A program made the translations under genes and the position numbers. This document shows, one piece after another, positions 35,661 through 43,819 of a stretch of DNA of 64,000 nucleotides. The notes below the pieces were generated by a model. It did not search any database, was not told where the DNA came from, and was given only the letters and a program-made list of their open reading frames with translations. The stretch lies in assembly GCF_002209535.1 (NCBI RefSeq), contig NZ_NJIG01000020.1, positions 35,943 to 99,942 on the forward strand, given 5' to 3'. Source of the stretch: Achromobacter marplatensis. GTDB taxonomy: Bacteria; Pseudomonadota; Gammaproteobacteria; Burkholderiales; Burkholderiaceae_B. How positions within the stretch are numbered: the stretch's first letter is position 1; every line of letters starts with the position of its first letter.

Positions 35661-35745
35661 TAGCCCCCCCTACGCGCTCACGCGCGCCCCCAGGGGCGAC
35701 ACCTACGGACCGGCGGAGCCGGATCTGGCGGTGTCCCTGACGGGG
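35661..35745. repeat. GC-rich palindromic intergenic repeat
   Basis: The block TAGCCCCCCCTACGCGCTCA through GGTGTCCCTGACGGGGGAA contains interlocking inverted repeats (GGGGCGACACC with GGTGTCCCTG). Its left part resembles the 86-base unit at 42771. It lies between atoE and the SDR gene. Confidence 0.5.
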
Positions 35746-35798
35746 GAACCGGCTTTAGTTTTTGGAGCAGTGCTTTTCTAAACCGAACGGGAAATGAA

Positions 35799-36527
35799 AT
35801 GAGCAAACCGACTGCGTATCTCGTCACTGGCGGCAGCGCCGGGATTGGCGCCGCCATCATCCGCATGCTGCTGGATGCGGGCCACAAGGTGGTCAACATC
35901 GACTACCGCCTGCCCGAGAATCCGCCGGCCGGGTTGGTCTCGTATCAGGCCGACCTGACTGACGAAGCGCGCACCAAGGAAGTCGCCGGCGAAGTCACCG
36001 CCGCCTACAACATCGTGGGCCTGGTGAACAACGCGGGCGCGACGCGCCCCGGCACGGCCGACACGGCCACCTTGGCGGATCTGGACTATGTGGTGAACCT
36101 GCATCTGCGCACCGCGCTGATCCTGGTGCAGGCCGCGCTGCCCGCCATGCGCGAAGCCGGCTTCGGCCGCATCGTGAACATGTCGTCGCGCGCCGCATTG
36201 GGCAAGCCGGACCGCGTGGTCTATTCGGCCACCAAGGCCGGCCTGGTGGGCCTGACCCGCACGCTCGCAATGGAACTGGGCGGCGACGGCATCACCGTCA
36301 ACGCCATCGGCCCCGGCCCCATCGCGACCGACCTCTTCACCAAGAGCAACCCGGCCGGCGCCCCGCAGACCGAACGCATCATCAACAGCATCGTCGTCAA
36401 GCGCCTGGGCACGCCGGAAGACGTGGCGCGCGCCGCCATGTTCTTCCTGTCGCCCGACAATGGTTTCGTGACCGGCCAGATGCTGTACGTGTGCGGCGGC
36501 ACGACGCTGGGCGTCGCCCCGATCTGA
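35799..36527 (+). CDS. Short-chain dehydrogenase/reductase (SDR)
   Basis: A 242-residue SDR with the TGGSAGIG cofactor motif, NNAGAT, Ser in NMSSRAAL and catalytic YSATK. Asp is at the end of beta-2 (NIDYR), suggesting NAD. It closes the plus-strand run of hydroxyacyl-CoA dehydrogenase and AtoE and converges on the IclR gene 53 bases away. It probably oxidises a hydroxylated pathway intermediate. Confidence 0.9.
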   Translation: MSKPTAYLVTGGSAGIGAAIIRMLLDAGHKVVNIDYRLPENPPAGLVSYQADLTDEARTKEVAGEVTAAYNIVGLVNNAGATRPGTADTATLADLDYVVNLHLRTALILVQAALPAMREAGFGRIVNMSSRAALGKPDRVVYSATKAGLVGLTRTLAMELGGDGITVNAIGPGPIATDLFTKSNPAGAPQTERIINSIVVKRLGTPEDVARAAMFFLSPDNGFVTGQMLYVCGGTTLGVAPI

Positions 36528-36580
36528 GCCCGGCCGCCATGCCCGCCCAGCCCCGCCTCCTGCCGTGCCGCCCGGTTCGC

Positions 36581-37363
36581 CTAGCGGCGCAGCAGCGCGT
36601 GGTTGATCTGGTCGGCGGCGTGGCGCAAGGGCGGCAGGAAAGCCTCCAGCATGGCCTCGCGCGAGAAGCGGTTGGAATGCCCGCTGACGTTCATCGCGGC
36701 GATCACCCGGCCGCTGCGGTCGATGATGGGCACCGCCACCGACTGCAGTCCCGGCTCCAGTTCCTGGGCCACGCAGGCGTAGCCGTCAGCGCGCACGCCG
36801 GCCAGCACGCGCTTGAGTTCGGCGATGTCGGTCACGGTATCGGCGGTGTAGGCCCGGATCTGGCTCATGGCCAGCACCCGGTCCAACTCCGCTTCCGGCA
36901 AACCAGCCAACAGCACGCGGCCCATCGACGTCACCCAGGCCGGCAGGCGGCTGCCTACGGCCAGGTTGATGGTCATGACCTTGTGCGTGGACAGGCGCAG
37001 AATGTAGACGATGTCCGCGCCTTCCAGCACCGACACGGAGCAGGACTCGCGCGTGAGCTCGGCCACTTCTTCCATGTAGGGCAGCGCCAGGTTCCACAGC
37101 GGCGTGCCCGACAGGTACGCGTAGCCCAGCTCCAGGATGCGCGGCGTCAGCGCGAATTTGCGGTCGAAGGCGGTGACGTAGCCCAGGTGTTCCAGGGTCA
37201 GCAGGATGCGGCGCGCGCCGGCACGGGTAAGCCCCGTGACGGTTGCCACTTCGGACAAGGTCATCTGCGAACGGTTCGGGCCGAAGGCCCGGATCACCGA
37301 CAGGCCACGCGCGAACGATTGCACGTAGCTGTCGCTGGGTTGCTGGGTGTCAAGCTCCGCCAT
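36581..37363 (-). CDS. IclR-family transcriptional regulator (PcaR-like)
   Basis: A 260-residue regulator from the ATG at 37363; a start 28 codons upstream adds unrelated sequence. The N-terminal winged helix (SFARGLSVIRAF, MTLSEVATVTGLTRAGARRI) and the C-terminal effector domain (SMGRVLLAGLP, DGYACVAQELEPGLQSVAVP, AAMNVSGHSNRFS) are typical of IclR proteins that regulate beta-ketoadipate genes. It is divergent from pcaI and likely binds the repeated GTTCT/AGAAC half-sites between them. Confidence 0.93.
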   Translation of the reverse strand: MAELDTQQPSDSYVQSFARGLSVIRAFGPNRSQMTLSEVATVTGLTRAGARRILLTLEHLGYVTAFDRKFALTPRILELGYAYLSGTPLWNLALPYMEEVAELTRESCSVSVLEGADIVYILRLSTHKVMTINLAVGSRLPAWVTSMGRVLLAGLPEAELDRVLAMSQIRAYTADTVTDIAELKRVLAGVRADGYACVAQELEPGLQSVAVPIIDRSGRVIAAMNVSGHSNRFSREAMLEAFLPPLRHAADQINHALLRR

Positions 37364-37490
37364 CCGTCCGGTCTCACGAGAAAAAAGCTCGCCGCTGGCG
37401 AGCCGTCCGTTGCCGTAAAAGGCAACGCAAAACGATGGAGATTGCACCGCGCTGGCTCGCCTTGACGCTATGCAGTCCCCATGAAACGAT

Positions 37491-37524
37491 GTTCTTCAGA
37501 AGAACGAAAGTTCTAATGAAGAAC
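37491..37524. promoter_or_regulatory. Triple half-site operator upstream of pcaI
   Basis: The 15-base palindrome GTTCTTCAGAAGAAC at 37491-37505 is followed by a second inverted pair GTTCT-AATGA-AGAAC at 37510-37524. This gives four alternating half-sites just before the pcaI start. Multi-repeat operators are known for the PcaU/PobR group of IclR regulators. Confidence 0.6.
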
Positions 37525-37556
37525 AAATTATGACACGCCACCTATGAGCGAACATC

Positions 37557-38234
37557 ATGATCTCTAAGCTTGTTGCAAGCGCGGCGGCCGCCCTGGCGGA
37601 CGTACCCGACGGCGCCACCGTCATGATCGGCGGCTTCGGCACTGCCGGCCAGCCCATGGAATTGATCGACGCCCTGCTCGAACAGGGCGCGAAAGACCTG
37701 GTCATCATCAACAACAACGCCGGCAACGGCACCACGGGCCTTGCCGCCTTGCTGGGCGCGAACCGCGTGCGCAAGATCATCTGCTCGTTTCCCCGCCAGG
37801 TGGACTCGCAGATCTTCGACGGCCTGTACCGCAGCGGCAAGATCGAACTGGAACTGGTGCCCCAAGGCAACCTGGCCGAGCGCATCCGCGCCGCCGGCGC
37901 CGGCATCGGCGCGTTCTTCTCGCCCACCGGCTACGGCACCCCGCTGGCCGACGGCAAGGAAGTCCGCGAAATCAACGGCCGCCACTACGTGCTGGAATAC
38001 CCCCTGCACGCCGACTACGCGCTGATCAAGGCCGAACGCGGCGACCGCTGGGGCAACCTGGTCTACCGCAAGACCGCCCGCAACTTCGGCCCCATCATGG
38101 CCAGCGCCGCGCGCGTGGCCGTGGCGCAAGTGCGTGAGGTGGTCGAGCTGGGCACGCTGGACCCCGAAACCGTCGTCACCCCCGGCATCTTCGTGCAGCG
38201 CGTCGTGCAGATCGACGCCAAGGAGCAGCAATGA
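37557..38234 (+). CDS. pcaI: 3-oxoadipate CoA-transferase subunit A
   Basis: A 225-residue alpha subunit of the family I CoA-transferase that converts 3-oxoadipate and succinyl-CoA to 3-oxoadipyl-CoA and succinate. The signature GGFGTAGQPMELIDAL is near residues 24-40, with IINNNAGNGTTGLAAL after it. FFSPTGYGTPLADGKEVREI matches PcaI more than acetoacetate transferases. It overlaps pcaJ by four bases (ATGA), and a palindromic operator lies upstream. Confidence 0.93.
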   Translation: MISKLVASAAAALADVPDGATVMIGGFGTAGQPMELIDALLEQGAKDLVIINNNAGNGTTGLAALLGANRVRKIICSFPRQVDSQIFDGLYRSGKIELELVPQGNLAERIRAAGAGIGAFFSPTGYGTPLADGKEVREINGRHYVLEYPLHADYALIKAERGDRWGNLVYRKTARNFGPIMASAARVAVAQVREVVELGTLDPETVVTPGIFVQRVVQIDAKEQQ

Positions 38235-38875
38235 GCACCAAACTGACCCGCGACCAGATCGCCGCCCGCGTCGCGCAGGACATCCCTGAAGGCGCCTACG
38301 TCAACCTGGGCATCGGCCTGCCCACGCTCGTCGCCAACCACTTGCCGGCCGACCGCGAAGTCATCCTGCATACGGAAAACGGCATGCTGGGCATGGGCCC
38401 CGCTCCCGCCAAGGGCGAGGAAGACTACGACCTGATCAACGCCGGCAAGCAGCCCGTCACCGAACTGCCCGGCTGCTCGTTCTTCCATCACGCCGATTCG
38501 TTCGCCATGATGCGCGGCGGCCACCTGGACATCTGCGTGCTGGGCGCCTTCCAGGTGTCGCAGCACGGCGACCTGGCCAACTGGCACACGGGTGCGCCGG
38601 ACGCCATCCCCGCCGTGGGCGGCGCGATGGACCTGGCCATCGGCGCCAAGGACGTCTTCGTGATGATGGAACTGCAGACCCGCGAAGGCCAGAGCAAGCT
38701 GGTCGAAGCCTGCACCTACCCGCTGACCGGCGTGCGCTGCGTGTCGCGCGTGTACACGGACGTGGCGGTGTTCGACATCCGCGCAGACGGCGTGACCGTC
38801 ATCGACATGTTCGGCGACGTCACCGCCGACGAACTGCTGGCCCTGACCGGCCTGCCGCTGAAGTTTTCCGCCTGA
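38231..38875 (+). CDS. pcaJ: 3-oxoadipate CoA-transferase subunit B
   Basis: A 214-residue beta subunit. The catalytic Glu is in LHTENGMLGMG, preceded by NLGIGLPTLVANHLP; GGHLDICVLGAFQVSQHGDL and AIGAKDVFVMMEL follow. It pairs with pcaI, with which it overlaps. A 60-base gap then leads to catC. Confidence 0.94.
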   Translation: MSTKLTRDQIAARVAQDIPEGAYVNLGIGLPTLVANHLPADREVILHTENGMLGMGPAPAKGEEDYDLINAGKQPVTELPGCSFFHHADSFAMMRGGHLDICVLGAFQVSQHGDLANWHTGAPDAIPAVGGAMDLAIGAKDVFVMMELQTREGQSKLVEACTYPLTGVRCVSRVYTDVAVFDIRADGVTVIDMFGDVTADELLALTGLPLKFSA

Positions 38876-38935
38876 TTTTTTTGCCGATACGCCGCCCGTG
38901 GCTGATGCCGGGGCGGCCTCTCTGGAGAGTCCATC

Positions 38936-39211
38936 ATGTTGTTCATGGTTCAAATGCAAGTCAATCTGCCCGTCGACATGCCGGCCGAACGCGCCGACAA
39001 GCTCAAGGCCGACGAAAAGGCCCTGGCGCAGCAACTGCAGCGCGACGGCAAGTGGAAGGAGTTGTGGCGCGTGGTCGGCCGCTATGCCAACGTCAGCATC
39101 TTCGACGTGGAAAGCAACGACGAACTGCACACGCTGCTGGCCTCCCTGCCGCTGTTCCCGTACATGGACATCAACGTCACGGCGCTGGCGCGCCACCCGT
39201 CGGCCATCTGA
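38936..39211 (+). CDS. catC: Muconolactone delta-isomerase
   Basis: A 91-residue protein of the CatC family. It begins MLFMVQMQVNLPVDMP and ends LPLFPYMDINVTALARHPSA, both typical, and its length matches known isomerases (about 91-96). It converts muconolactone to 3-oxoadipate enol-lactone, the substrate of the downstream PcaD. A TGGAGAG site precedes the ATG. No catA or catB accompanies it, so muconolactone must come from genes elsewhere, or this enzyme acts on an analogue. Confidence 0.92.
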   Translation: MLFMVQMQVNLPVDMPAERADKLKADEKALAQQLQRDGKWKELWRVVGRYANVSIFDVESNDELHTLLASLPLFPYMDINVTALARHPSAI

Positions 39212-39227
39212 AACGACAGGAGTTCCC

Positions 39228-39524
39228 ATGCCCTACATCATCGAAACGTTCGATAAGCCCAACCACCAGGAAGTGCGCCAACAGCATCGCGCGGCGCACC
39301 TGGAATACCTGGACGCCAACAAGCAGTTGCTGCTGGCGTGCGGCGCCAAGCTGCAGGACGACGGCAAGGATGCCGGCGGCGGCCTGTACATCGTTGACCT
39401 GGACACGCGCGAAGCCGCGCAGCAGTTCATCGATGCCGACCCGTTTTCGCAAGCCAAGCTCTTCGACCGCGTGACCATCACGCGCTGGCGCAAAGCCTAC
39501 GTCGACGGCACCTGCTACCTGTAA
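39228..39524 (+). CDS. YciI-family small protein
   Basis: A 98-residue protein with the YCII/dimeric alpha-beta barrel pattern (MPYIIETFDKPN, HRAAHLEYLDANKQLLLACG, FIDADPFSQAKLFDRVTI). The conserved His and Asp of the family are visible. It sits between catC and pcaD with a CAGGAG ribosome site. YciI-like proteins in aromatic clusters include dehydrochlorinases and lactone-processing enzymes, so a role in a modified (for example substituted) muconolactone pathway is possible but unproven. Confidence 0.88.
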   Translation: MPYIIETFDKPNHQEVRQQHRAAHLEYLDANKQLLLACGAKLQDDGKDAGGGLYIVDLDTREAAQQFIDADPFSQAKLFDRVTITRWRKAYVDGTCYL

Positions 39525-39577
39525 TCCCGAAGCGGCCGCCCTTTGCGCGGCCGCGGCTTCATCCGAGGTAATCCCAC

Positions 39578-40357
39578 ATGGCTTACGCCGAACTCAGCCA
39601 GGCACGGCTGTTCTACGTCATCGATGGCCCGGCCGACGCGCCGATGCTGGTGCTCTCCAATTCGCTGGGCACCTGCTCCGACATGTGGGCCCGCCAGATC
39701 CCCGAACTGACCAAGCACTTCCGCGTGCTGCGCTACGACACCCGCGGCCACGGCAAGTCCTCGATCCCCGACGGCGAATACACCTTCGAACAACTGGCAG
39801 GCGACGTCGCCGAACTGCTGGCGCACCTGGGCATCAAACGCGCCCACTTCTGCGGTCTGTCGATGGGCGGCCCCACCGGCATCGCGCTGGCGCTGGCGCA
39901 CCCGCAGCTCGTCTCCAAGCTGATCCTGTGCAACACCGCAGCGCGCATCGGCTCGGCCGAAGGCTGGAGCACGCGCATCGGCGCAGTCGCCGAGCAGACC
40001 CTGGAGAAAATGGCCCCCACGCTCGTCGAGCGCTGGCTGACCGACGACTACCGCGCCGCCGAACCGGGCCTGACGCAAGTACTGATCGACATGCTGCGCC
40101 GCACGCCGGACGCCGGCTATTCGGCCAACTGCGCCGCCCTGCGCGACGCCGACTACCGCCCGCAGGTCTCAGCCGTCGCCGCGCCCACGCTCGTCATCAG
40201 CAGCACGCACGACCTGGCCGCCACGCCCGCCCAAGGCAAAGAGCTGGCCGCCGCCATCACGGGTGCCCGCTATGTCGAACTGAACACCTCCCACATCTCG
40301 AACTGGGAGCAACCGGAAGCCTTCACCCGCGCGGTCGTCGACTTCCTGACGGAGTAA
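39578..40357 (+). CDS. pcaD: 3-oxoadipate enol-lactonase
   Basis: A 259-residue alpha/beta hydrolase that opens 3-oxoadipate enol-lactone. The oxyanion region is LVLSNSLGTCSDMW, the nucleophile Ser is in HFCGLSMGGPTG, the Asp is in ISSTHDLAAT, and the His is in LNTSHISNWEQPEAF. SNSLGT and the length are characteristic of PcaD. It lies four bases before the cyclase-family gene. Confidence 0.94.
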   Translation: MAYAELSQARLFYVIDGPADAPMLVLSNSLGTCSDMWARQIPELTKHFRVLRYDTRGHGKSSIPDGEYTFEQLAGDVAELLAHLGIKRAHFCGLSMGGPTGIALALAHPQLVSKLILCNTAARIGSAEGWSTRIGAVAEQTLEKMAPTLVERWLTDDYRAAEPGLTQVLIDMLRRTPDAGYSANCAALRDADYRPQVSAVAAPTLVISSTHDLAATPAQGKELAAAITGARYVELNTSHISNWEQPEAFTRAVVDFLTE

Positions 40358-40361
40358 CCGC

Positions 40362-41402
40362 ATGCAGCGCTGGAAACACCGGCCCGAAGGCTCCAACTGG
40401 GGCGACTTCGGACCCGAAGACCAACTTGGCCGCCTGAACCTCATCACCGAAGAACAGGTCTTGAAGGGCGCGCGCGAAATCCGCGCCGGCAAGACGTTCT
40501 GCCTGTCGTTGCCGCTGGACCTGCCCGGCGGCAACGTGCTCAACCCGCGCCGCCACCCGCCGCAACTCAGCCCCACCCGGCTGGCGGACACGCCCTACCT
40601 GAACTTCCCGCTGAAGAACGTCAACCCGGATGCGGTGGACGTGCTGAGCGACGACCAGGTGCTGCTGTCCATGCAGTACTCCACCCAATGGGACGCGCTG
40701 GCGCACGTGGGCGCGCTGTTTGACGCCGACGGCGACGGCAAGCCCGAACTGCGCTACTACAACGGCTTTCAGGCCGGCGTGGACGTCGTCGGCCCGGCCG
40801 ACGGCGACCACACGGGTTGCGGCTGCAACAGCGGCGGCCCGTCGGCCGCGCTGAAGCTGGGCGTGGAGAATCTGGCGCAGAAAGGCATGCAAGGGCGCGG
40901 CGTGCTGGTGGACCTGTTCCGCCACTACGGCCCCGGCCGCACGCTGATCGGCCACGCCGAACTGATGCACGTACTGGAAACGGACGGCATCACGGTCGAA
41001 CGCGGCGACATGCTGGTGCTGCGCACCGGCTACGCCGAGGCCGTCGTCGCCATGAACGGCACGCCGGACCCCGAGGTGCTGCACACCTACGGCGCCGCGC
41101 TGGACGGCACCGACGCCGCGCTCCTGCAATGGATCACGGATAGCGGCATCGCCGCCATCTGCGCCGACAACTACGCGGTCGAGGCCTACCCCGCCCGCGA
41201 GAAAACCGGCCCGCGCGCCATGCTGCCGCTGCACCACCATTGCCTCTTCAAGCTGGGCCTGCCGCTGGCAGAGCTGTGGTACCTGAAAGACCTGGCCGAC
41301 TTCCTGCATGCGAACGGACGCCATCACTTCATGCTGACCGCCCCGCCGCTGCGCCTGCCGCACGCGATCGGTTCCCCGGTCACGCCGATCGCTACCGTCT
41401 AG
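40362..41402 (+). CDS. Cyclase-family metal-dependent hydrolase
   Basis: A 346-residue protein of the kynurenine-formamidase-like cyclase family. The usual HxGTHxDxxxH metal motif is YSTQWDALAHVG here, retaining Asp and the last His. Other family markers are GRGVLVDLFRHYG, GDMLVLRTGYAEAV, ICADNYAVEAYP and LHHHCLFKLGLPLAELW. The family hydrolyses lactone or amide bonds of cyclic substrates. As the last gene of the cluster it may open a cyclic amide or lactone that the pathway uses. A strong terminator follows. Confidence 0.87.
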   Translation: MQRWKHRPEGSNWGDFGPEDQLGRLNLITEEQVLKGAREIRAGKTFCLSLPLDLPGGNVLNPRRHPPQLSPTRLADTPYLNFPLKNVNPDAVDVLSDDQVLLSMQYSTQWDALAHVGALFDADGDGKPELRYYNGFQAGVDVVGPADGDHTGCGCNSGGPSAALKLGVENLAQKGMQGRGVLVDLFRHYGPGRTLIGHAELMHVLETDGITVERGDMLVLRTGYAEAVVAMNGTPDPEVLHTYGAALDGTDAALLQWITDSGIAAICADNYAVEAYPAREKTGPRAMLPLHHHCLFKLGLPLAELWYLKDLADFLHANGRHHFMLTAPPLRLPHAIGSPVTPIATV

Positions 41403-41410
41403 GATGCGCA

Positions 41411-41436
41411 AAGCCCCCGAAAGGGGGCTTTTTTTT
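41411..41436 (+). terminator. Rho-independent terminator of the pca/cat cluster
   Basis: AAGCCCCC-GAAA-GGGGGCTT followed by a run of eight T residues, directly after the cyclase-family stop. Confidence 0.93.
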
Positions 41437-41440
41437 GAAG

Positions 41441-41502
41441 CCGTCGAAAAGGGACGGGGGCTGGGAAACCGTCGAAAAGGGACGGGGGCTAGGAAACCGT
41501 CG
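41441..41502. repeat. Tandem 28-base direct repeat, 2.2 copies
   Basis: The unit runs from CCGTCGAAAAGGGACGGGGG to GGGAAA. It occurs at 41441-41468 and 41469-41496 with one base difference, then a six-base partial copy. It sits between the terminator and the palindromic repeat. Confidence 0.85.
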
Positions 41503-41505
41503 GTC

Positions 41506-41686
41506 CGTAGGATGGGTGGAGCGCGAGAGACCTTACGCAAGGACTCGATCATCCAGCGCGCGCAACCCATCAGGCAGCGGTCGCGTTGTGGCTGCAATTG
41601 CCAAGAAATCACCGCTGCTTGATGGGTTGCGCGCGCTGCATATTGGCGTTCTTGCCCCGCGTTTCTCGCGCTTCACCCATCCTACG
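41506..41686. repeat. Nested palindromic intergenic repeat, copy 2 (full length)
   Basis: Outer arms of 23 bases (41506-41528 and 41664-41686, one mismatch) enclose inner perfect 19-base arms (CAGCGCGCGCAACCCATCA at 41554-41572 and its complement at 41620-41638). The interior, including ATCACCGCTGCTT, is shared with copy 3 at 57982. It lies between convergent transcription units (the cyclase and the PsiF-like gene). Confidence 0.88.
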
Positions 41687-41702
41687 ATCCCATCAAGACT
41701 GG

Positions 41703-42035
41703 TCAGCCCTTCAGGCACGTGCTCATGAAAGTCTTGCGCGCGTCGCCGGTCAGCTTCTGGTCGCCCGCCTTCGCATTGCAGTCCTTCATCTTCTGCTGCT
41801 GCGGCGTCAGTTGCTTGGCGGGCGCGGGGGCCTCGCCTTTCAGGCAGCTGCTCATGTAGGTCTTGCGATCGTCGCCCGTCTTACCGGTTGCCGACTTGTT
41901 GCAGTCGGCCATGCGCTGCTGTTGCGGCGTGGGCGTCTTGGCGGGCGCGGGAGCGGCGGGGGTCTGCGCATACGCGCCGAAAAAACATGCGGACAACACG
42001 AGGGCCGAGGCCAACTGGCTAGTACGGGAAAGCAT
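41703..42035 (-). CDS. PsiF-repeat secreted protein
   Basis: A 110-residue protein with a signal peptide ending GAYAQ, a Pro/Ala-rich spacer and two PsiF repeats. Each repeat carries QQQ(R/K)M..DCN and a (D)RKT(Y/F)MSxCLKG end, giving conserved Cys pairs. PsiF proteins are small, periplasmic and of unknown function (phosphate-starvation-inducible in E. coli). It stands alone, transcribed towards the palindromic repeat. Confidence 0.92.
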   Translation of the reverse strand: MLSRTSQLASALVLSACFFGAYAQTPAAPAPAKTPTPQQQRMADCNKSATGKTGDDRKTYMSSCLKGEAPAPAKQLTPQQQKMKDCNAKAGDQKLTGDARKTFMSTCLKG

Positions 42036-42431
42036 GAGTTTCTCCCTTGAGCGTTATGCGCCCGGTTGGCGCAAGGACGCGCTTGACGCTGGGCGGCACG
42101 ATCTGCCGGCCACTTGCCGGCCCGGTCATCATCGAACAAAGCGACAGGCTTCGCAAGCGCGGAAAGGTTAAGAAAAGCCAGGAAACCGCGCCCGATTCGT
42201 TCAGCTTTTCGACAGCAGAAACTCCCAAGCTAGAGACATTCCGATGCATTTGTGCCATCCCCCATCGAATCTGGGAACATGCCGCGCAACCTGTTACCCA
42301 TTCATCCTTTTGACCCGTTGTGCCCGGCTGCGGAAAGGTGTGAGATACAGCTGTCCGCGCGATACGCGGGCGGCGAAGACGGCGGCGCGGACAAGCAGGC
42401 GCCCCGACGCCAGCGTCCCAGGAGACCATCC
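42036..42431. other. 396-base intergenic region between divergent secreted-protein genes
   Basis: Shared upstream region of the PsiF-like and FxLYD-like genes. An AGGAGA ribosome site precedes the right-hand gene. A frame open from 42252 only extends the FxLYD gene upstream without a signal peptide and was not accepted. No clear operator or RNA gene is visible. Confidence 0.5.
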
Positions 42432-42770
42432 ATGAAACTCGCCGTTGCCTCTCTCGTCTTGCTTGCCGGCCTGTCCGGCGCCGCCGGCGCGCAAAGCCTG
42501 GCCTACGGCGTCACTCTGGGCAACGTGCAGGCGGTGCGCGATATCAACATGAACGTATCCACCATCACGGGGTCGCTGGCCAATCAATCGGGCCGGCCCA
42601 TCTCCAGCGCGGTCCTGACCTTTGTGCTGTATGACGCGCAAGGGCGCGAAGTGGGCCGGGTTAACGACGACGTCATCGGTCCGATGGCGCCGGGACAGAT
42701 CCGGCTGGTGAAGGCGATCACGCCGCTGCAGTTCACCCGCGTCACGGTGCTGGACATCCGGGCACAATAG
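42432..42770 (+). CDS. FxLYD-domain secreted protein
   Basis: A 112-residue protein. The ATG at 42432 gives a clean signal peptide (MKLAVASLVLLAGLSGAAGA). The mature part is a small beta-sandwich with the FxLYD-type motif LTFVLYDAQGREVGRV, preceded by ITGSLANQSGRPI. Such domains are extracytoplasmic and of unknown role. The stop is immediately followed by the 86-base tandem repeats. Confidence 0.85.
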   Translation: MKLAVASLVLLAGLSGAAGAQSLAYGVTLGNVQAVRDINMNVSTITGSLANQSGRPISSAVLTFVLYDAQGREVGRVNDDVIGPMAPGQIRLVKAITPLQFTRVTVLDIRAQ

Positions 42771-42972
42771 TTAGCCCCCACGCTTCGCGCGCTACGCGCG
42801 CTCTCTGCCCCCCGAGGGGGCTTCCCCGCCTTGGGGCGGCCCGGCGGCGGGGGGGGTTAGCCCCCACGCTTCGCGCGCTATGCGCGCTCTCTGCCCCCCG
42901 AGGGGGCTTCCCCGCCTTGGGGCGGCCCGGCGGCGGGGGGGGTTAGCCCCCACGCTACGCGCGCTCTCTGCC
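42771..42972. repeat. 86-base GC-rich tandem repeat, about 2.3 copies
   Basis: Units begin TTAGCCCCCACGC at 42771, 42857 and 42943; the first two are 86 bases and nearly identical, the third is cut after about 30 bases. Each contains GCGCGCTxxGCGCGCTC and GCCCCCCGAGGGGGC palindromes. The same unit, reversed, occurs at 58202-58371. Confidence 0.9.
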
Positions 42973-43065
42973 TTCACGGGAAGCAAAAAACCCTTCTGTG
43001 GCCAGGGTTTAGACAGGGGGTTGTAGGGTCAAATATGGGAAAATTCCGCTTGTCGACTCGATAAC

Positions 43066-43088
43066 AGGGGCTTCCACACGAAGCCCCT
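43066..43088. terminator. Hairpin upstream of the carbonic anhydrase gene
   Basis: AGGGGCTTC-CACAC-GAAGCCCCT is a perfect nine-base stem about 57 bases before the carbonic anhydrase start. It has only a weak T-run after it. It could be a terminator for upstream transcripts or a 5' leader structure. Confidence 0.5.
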
Positions 43089-43144
43089 TATTGCGTCTGT
43101 CGGCGTGCCAGCAGGCCTGGCCTTGTTACTAGGAAGTGAAGATC

Positions 43145-43795
43145 ATGTTCCCAAAAAGACTCACCGAAGGCTATCAATCGTTCCTGGAGGGCCGTTTCCA
43201 TTCGGAAAGCAGCCGCTATCAGAAACTGGCCGAACTGGGCCAAAGCCCGGAAATCCTGCTTATCGGCTGCTGCGATTCCCGCGTGTCCCCCGAAGTGATC
43301 TTCGATGCCGGCCCGGGCGAGATGTTCGTGGTGCGCAACGTCGCCAACCTGGTGCCGCCCTGTGAGCCCGACTCTGAATCGTCCTATCACGGCACCAGCG
43401 CCGCGATCGAATTCGCGGTCAACGGGTTGAACGTCAAGCACATCGTCGTGCTGGGCCACGCGTCCTGCGGCGGCATCCGCTCGTTCTTCGACGACGCCAA
43501 GCCCCTGTCCAAGGGCGACTTCATCGGCAAGTGGATGTCGCAGATCGAACCCGTGGCCGAACGCCTGGGCCCCGGCTCCGGCGACCGCCAAGCCAAGCTC
43601 AAGCGCCTGGAACTGGCCGTGGTCGAGCACAGCCTGAACAACCTGATGACGTTCCCGTCCATCCGCCGCCGCGTGGAAAAGGGCGACCTGGAACTGCACG
43701 GCACCTACTTCGGCGTGGCCACCGGCGTGCTGTTCCTGCGCGACCCGAAAACCGGCGAATTCGAGCCCTGCCTGGAAACCGGCATCAACGGCTAA
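43145..43795 (+). CDS. can: Beta-class carbonic anhydrase
   Basis: A 216-residue zinc enzyme interconverting CO2 and bicarbonate. The zinc ligands are visible in GCCDSRVSPEV (Cys, with Asp and Arg of the dyad) and LGHASCGGI (His and Cys). The ATG at 43145 is preferred over a GTG three codons upstream, as it follows GGAAGTGAAG at good spacing. It has no operon partner and may supply bicarbonate for carboxylases such as Ppc. Confidence 0.95.
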   Translation: MFPKRLTEGYQSFLEGRFHSESSRYQKLAELGQSPEILLIGCCDSRVSPEVIFDAGPGEMFVVRNVANLVPPCEPDSESSYHGTSAAIEFAVNGLNVKHIVVLGHASCGGIRSFFDDAKPLSKGDFIGKWMSQIEPVAERLGPGSGDRQAKLKRLELAVVEHSLNNLMTFPSIRRRVEKGDLELHGTYFGVATGVLFLRDPKTGEFEPCLETGING

Positions 43796-43819
43796 CCGCC
43801 GCCGCGGCCGGCGCTACGC

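Noticed and set aside
41441..41502. CRISPR-like 28-base repeats
   Set aside because: Only two adjacent copies with no spacers between them and no cas genes, so this is a simple tandem duplication.
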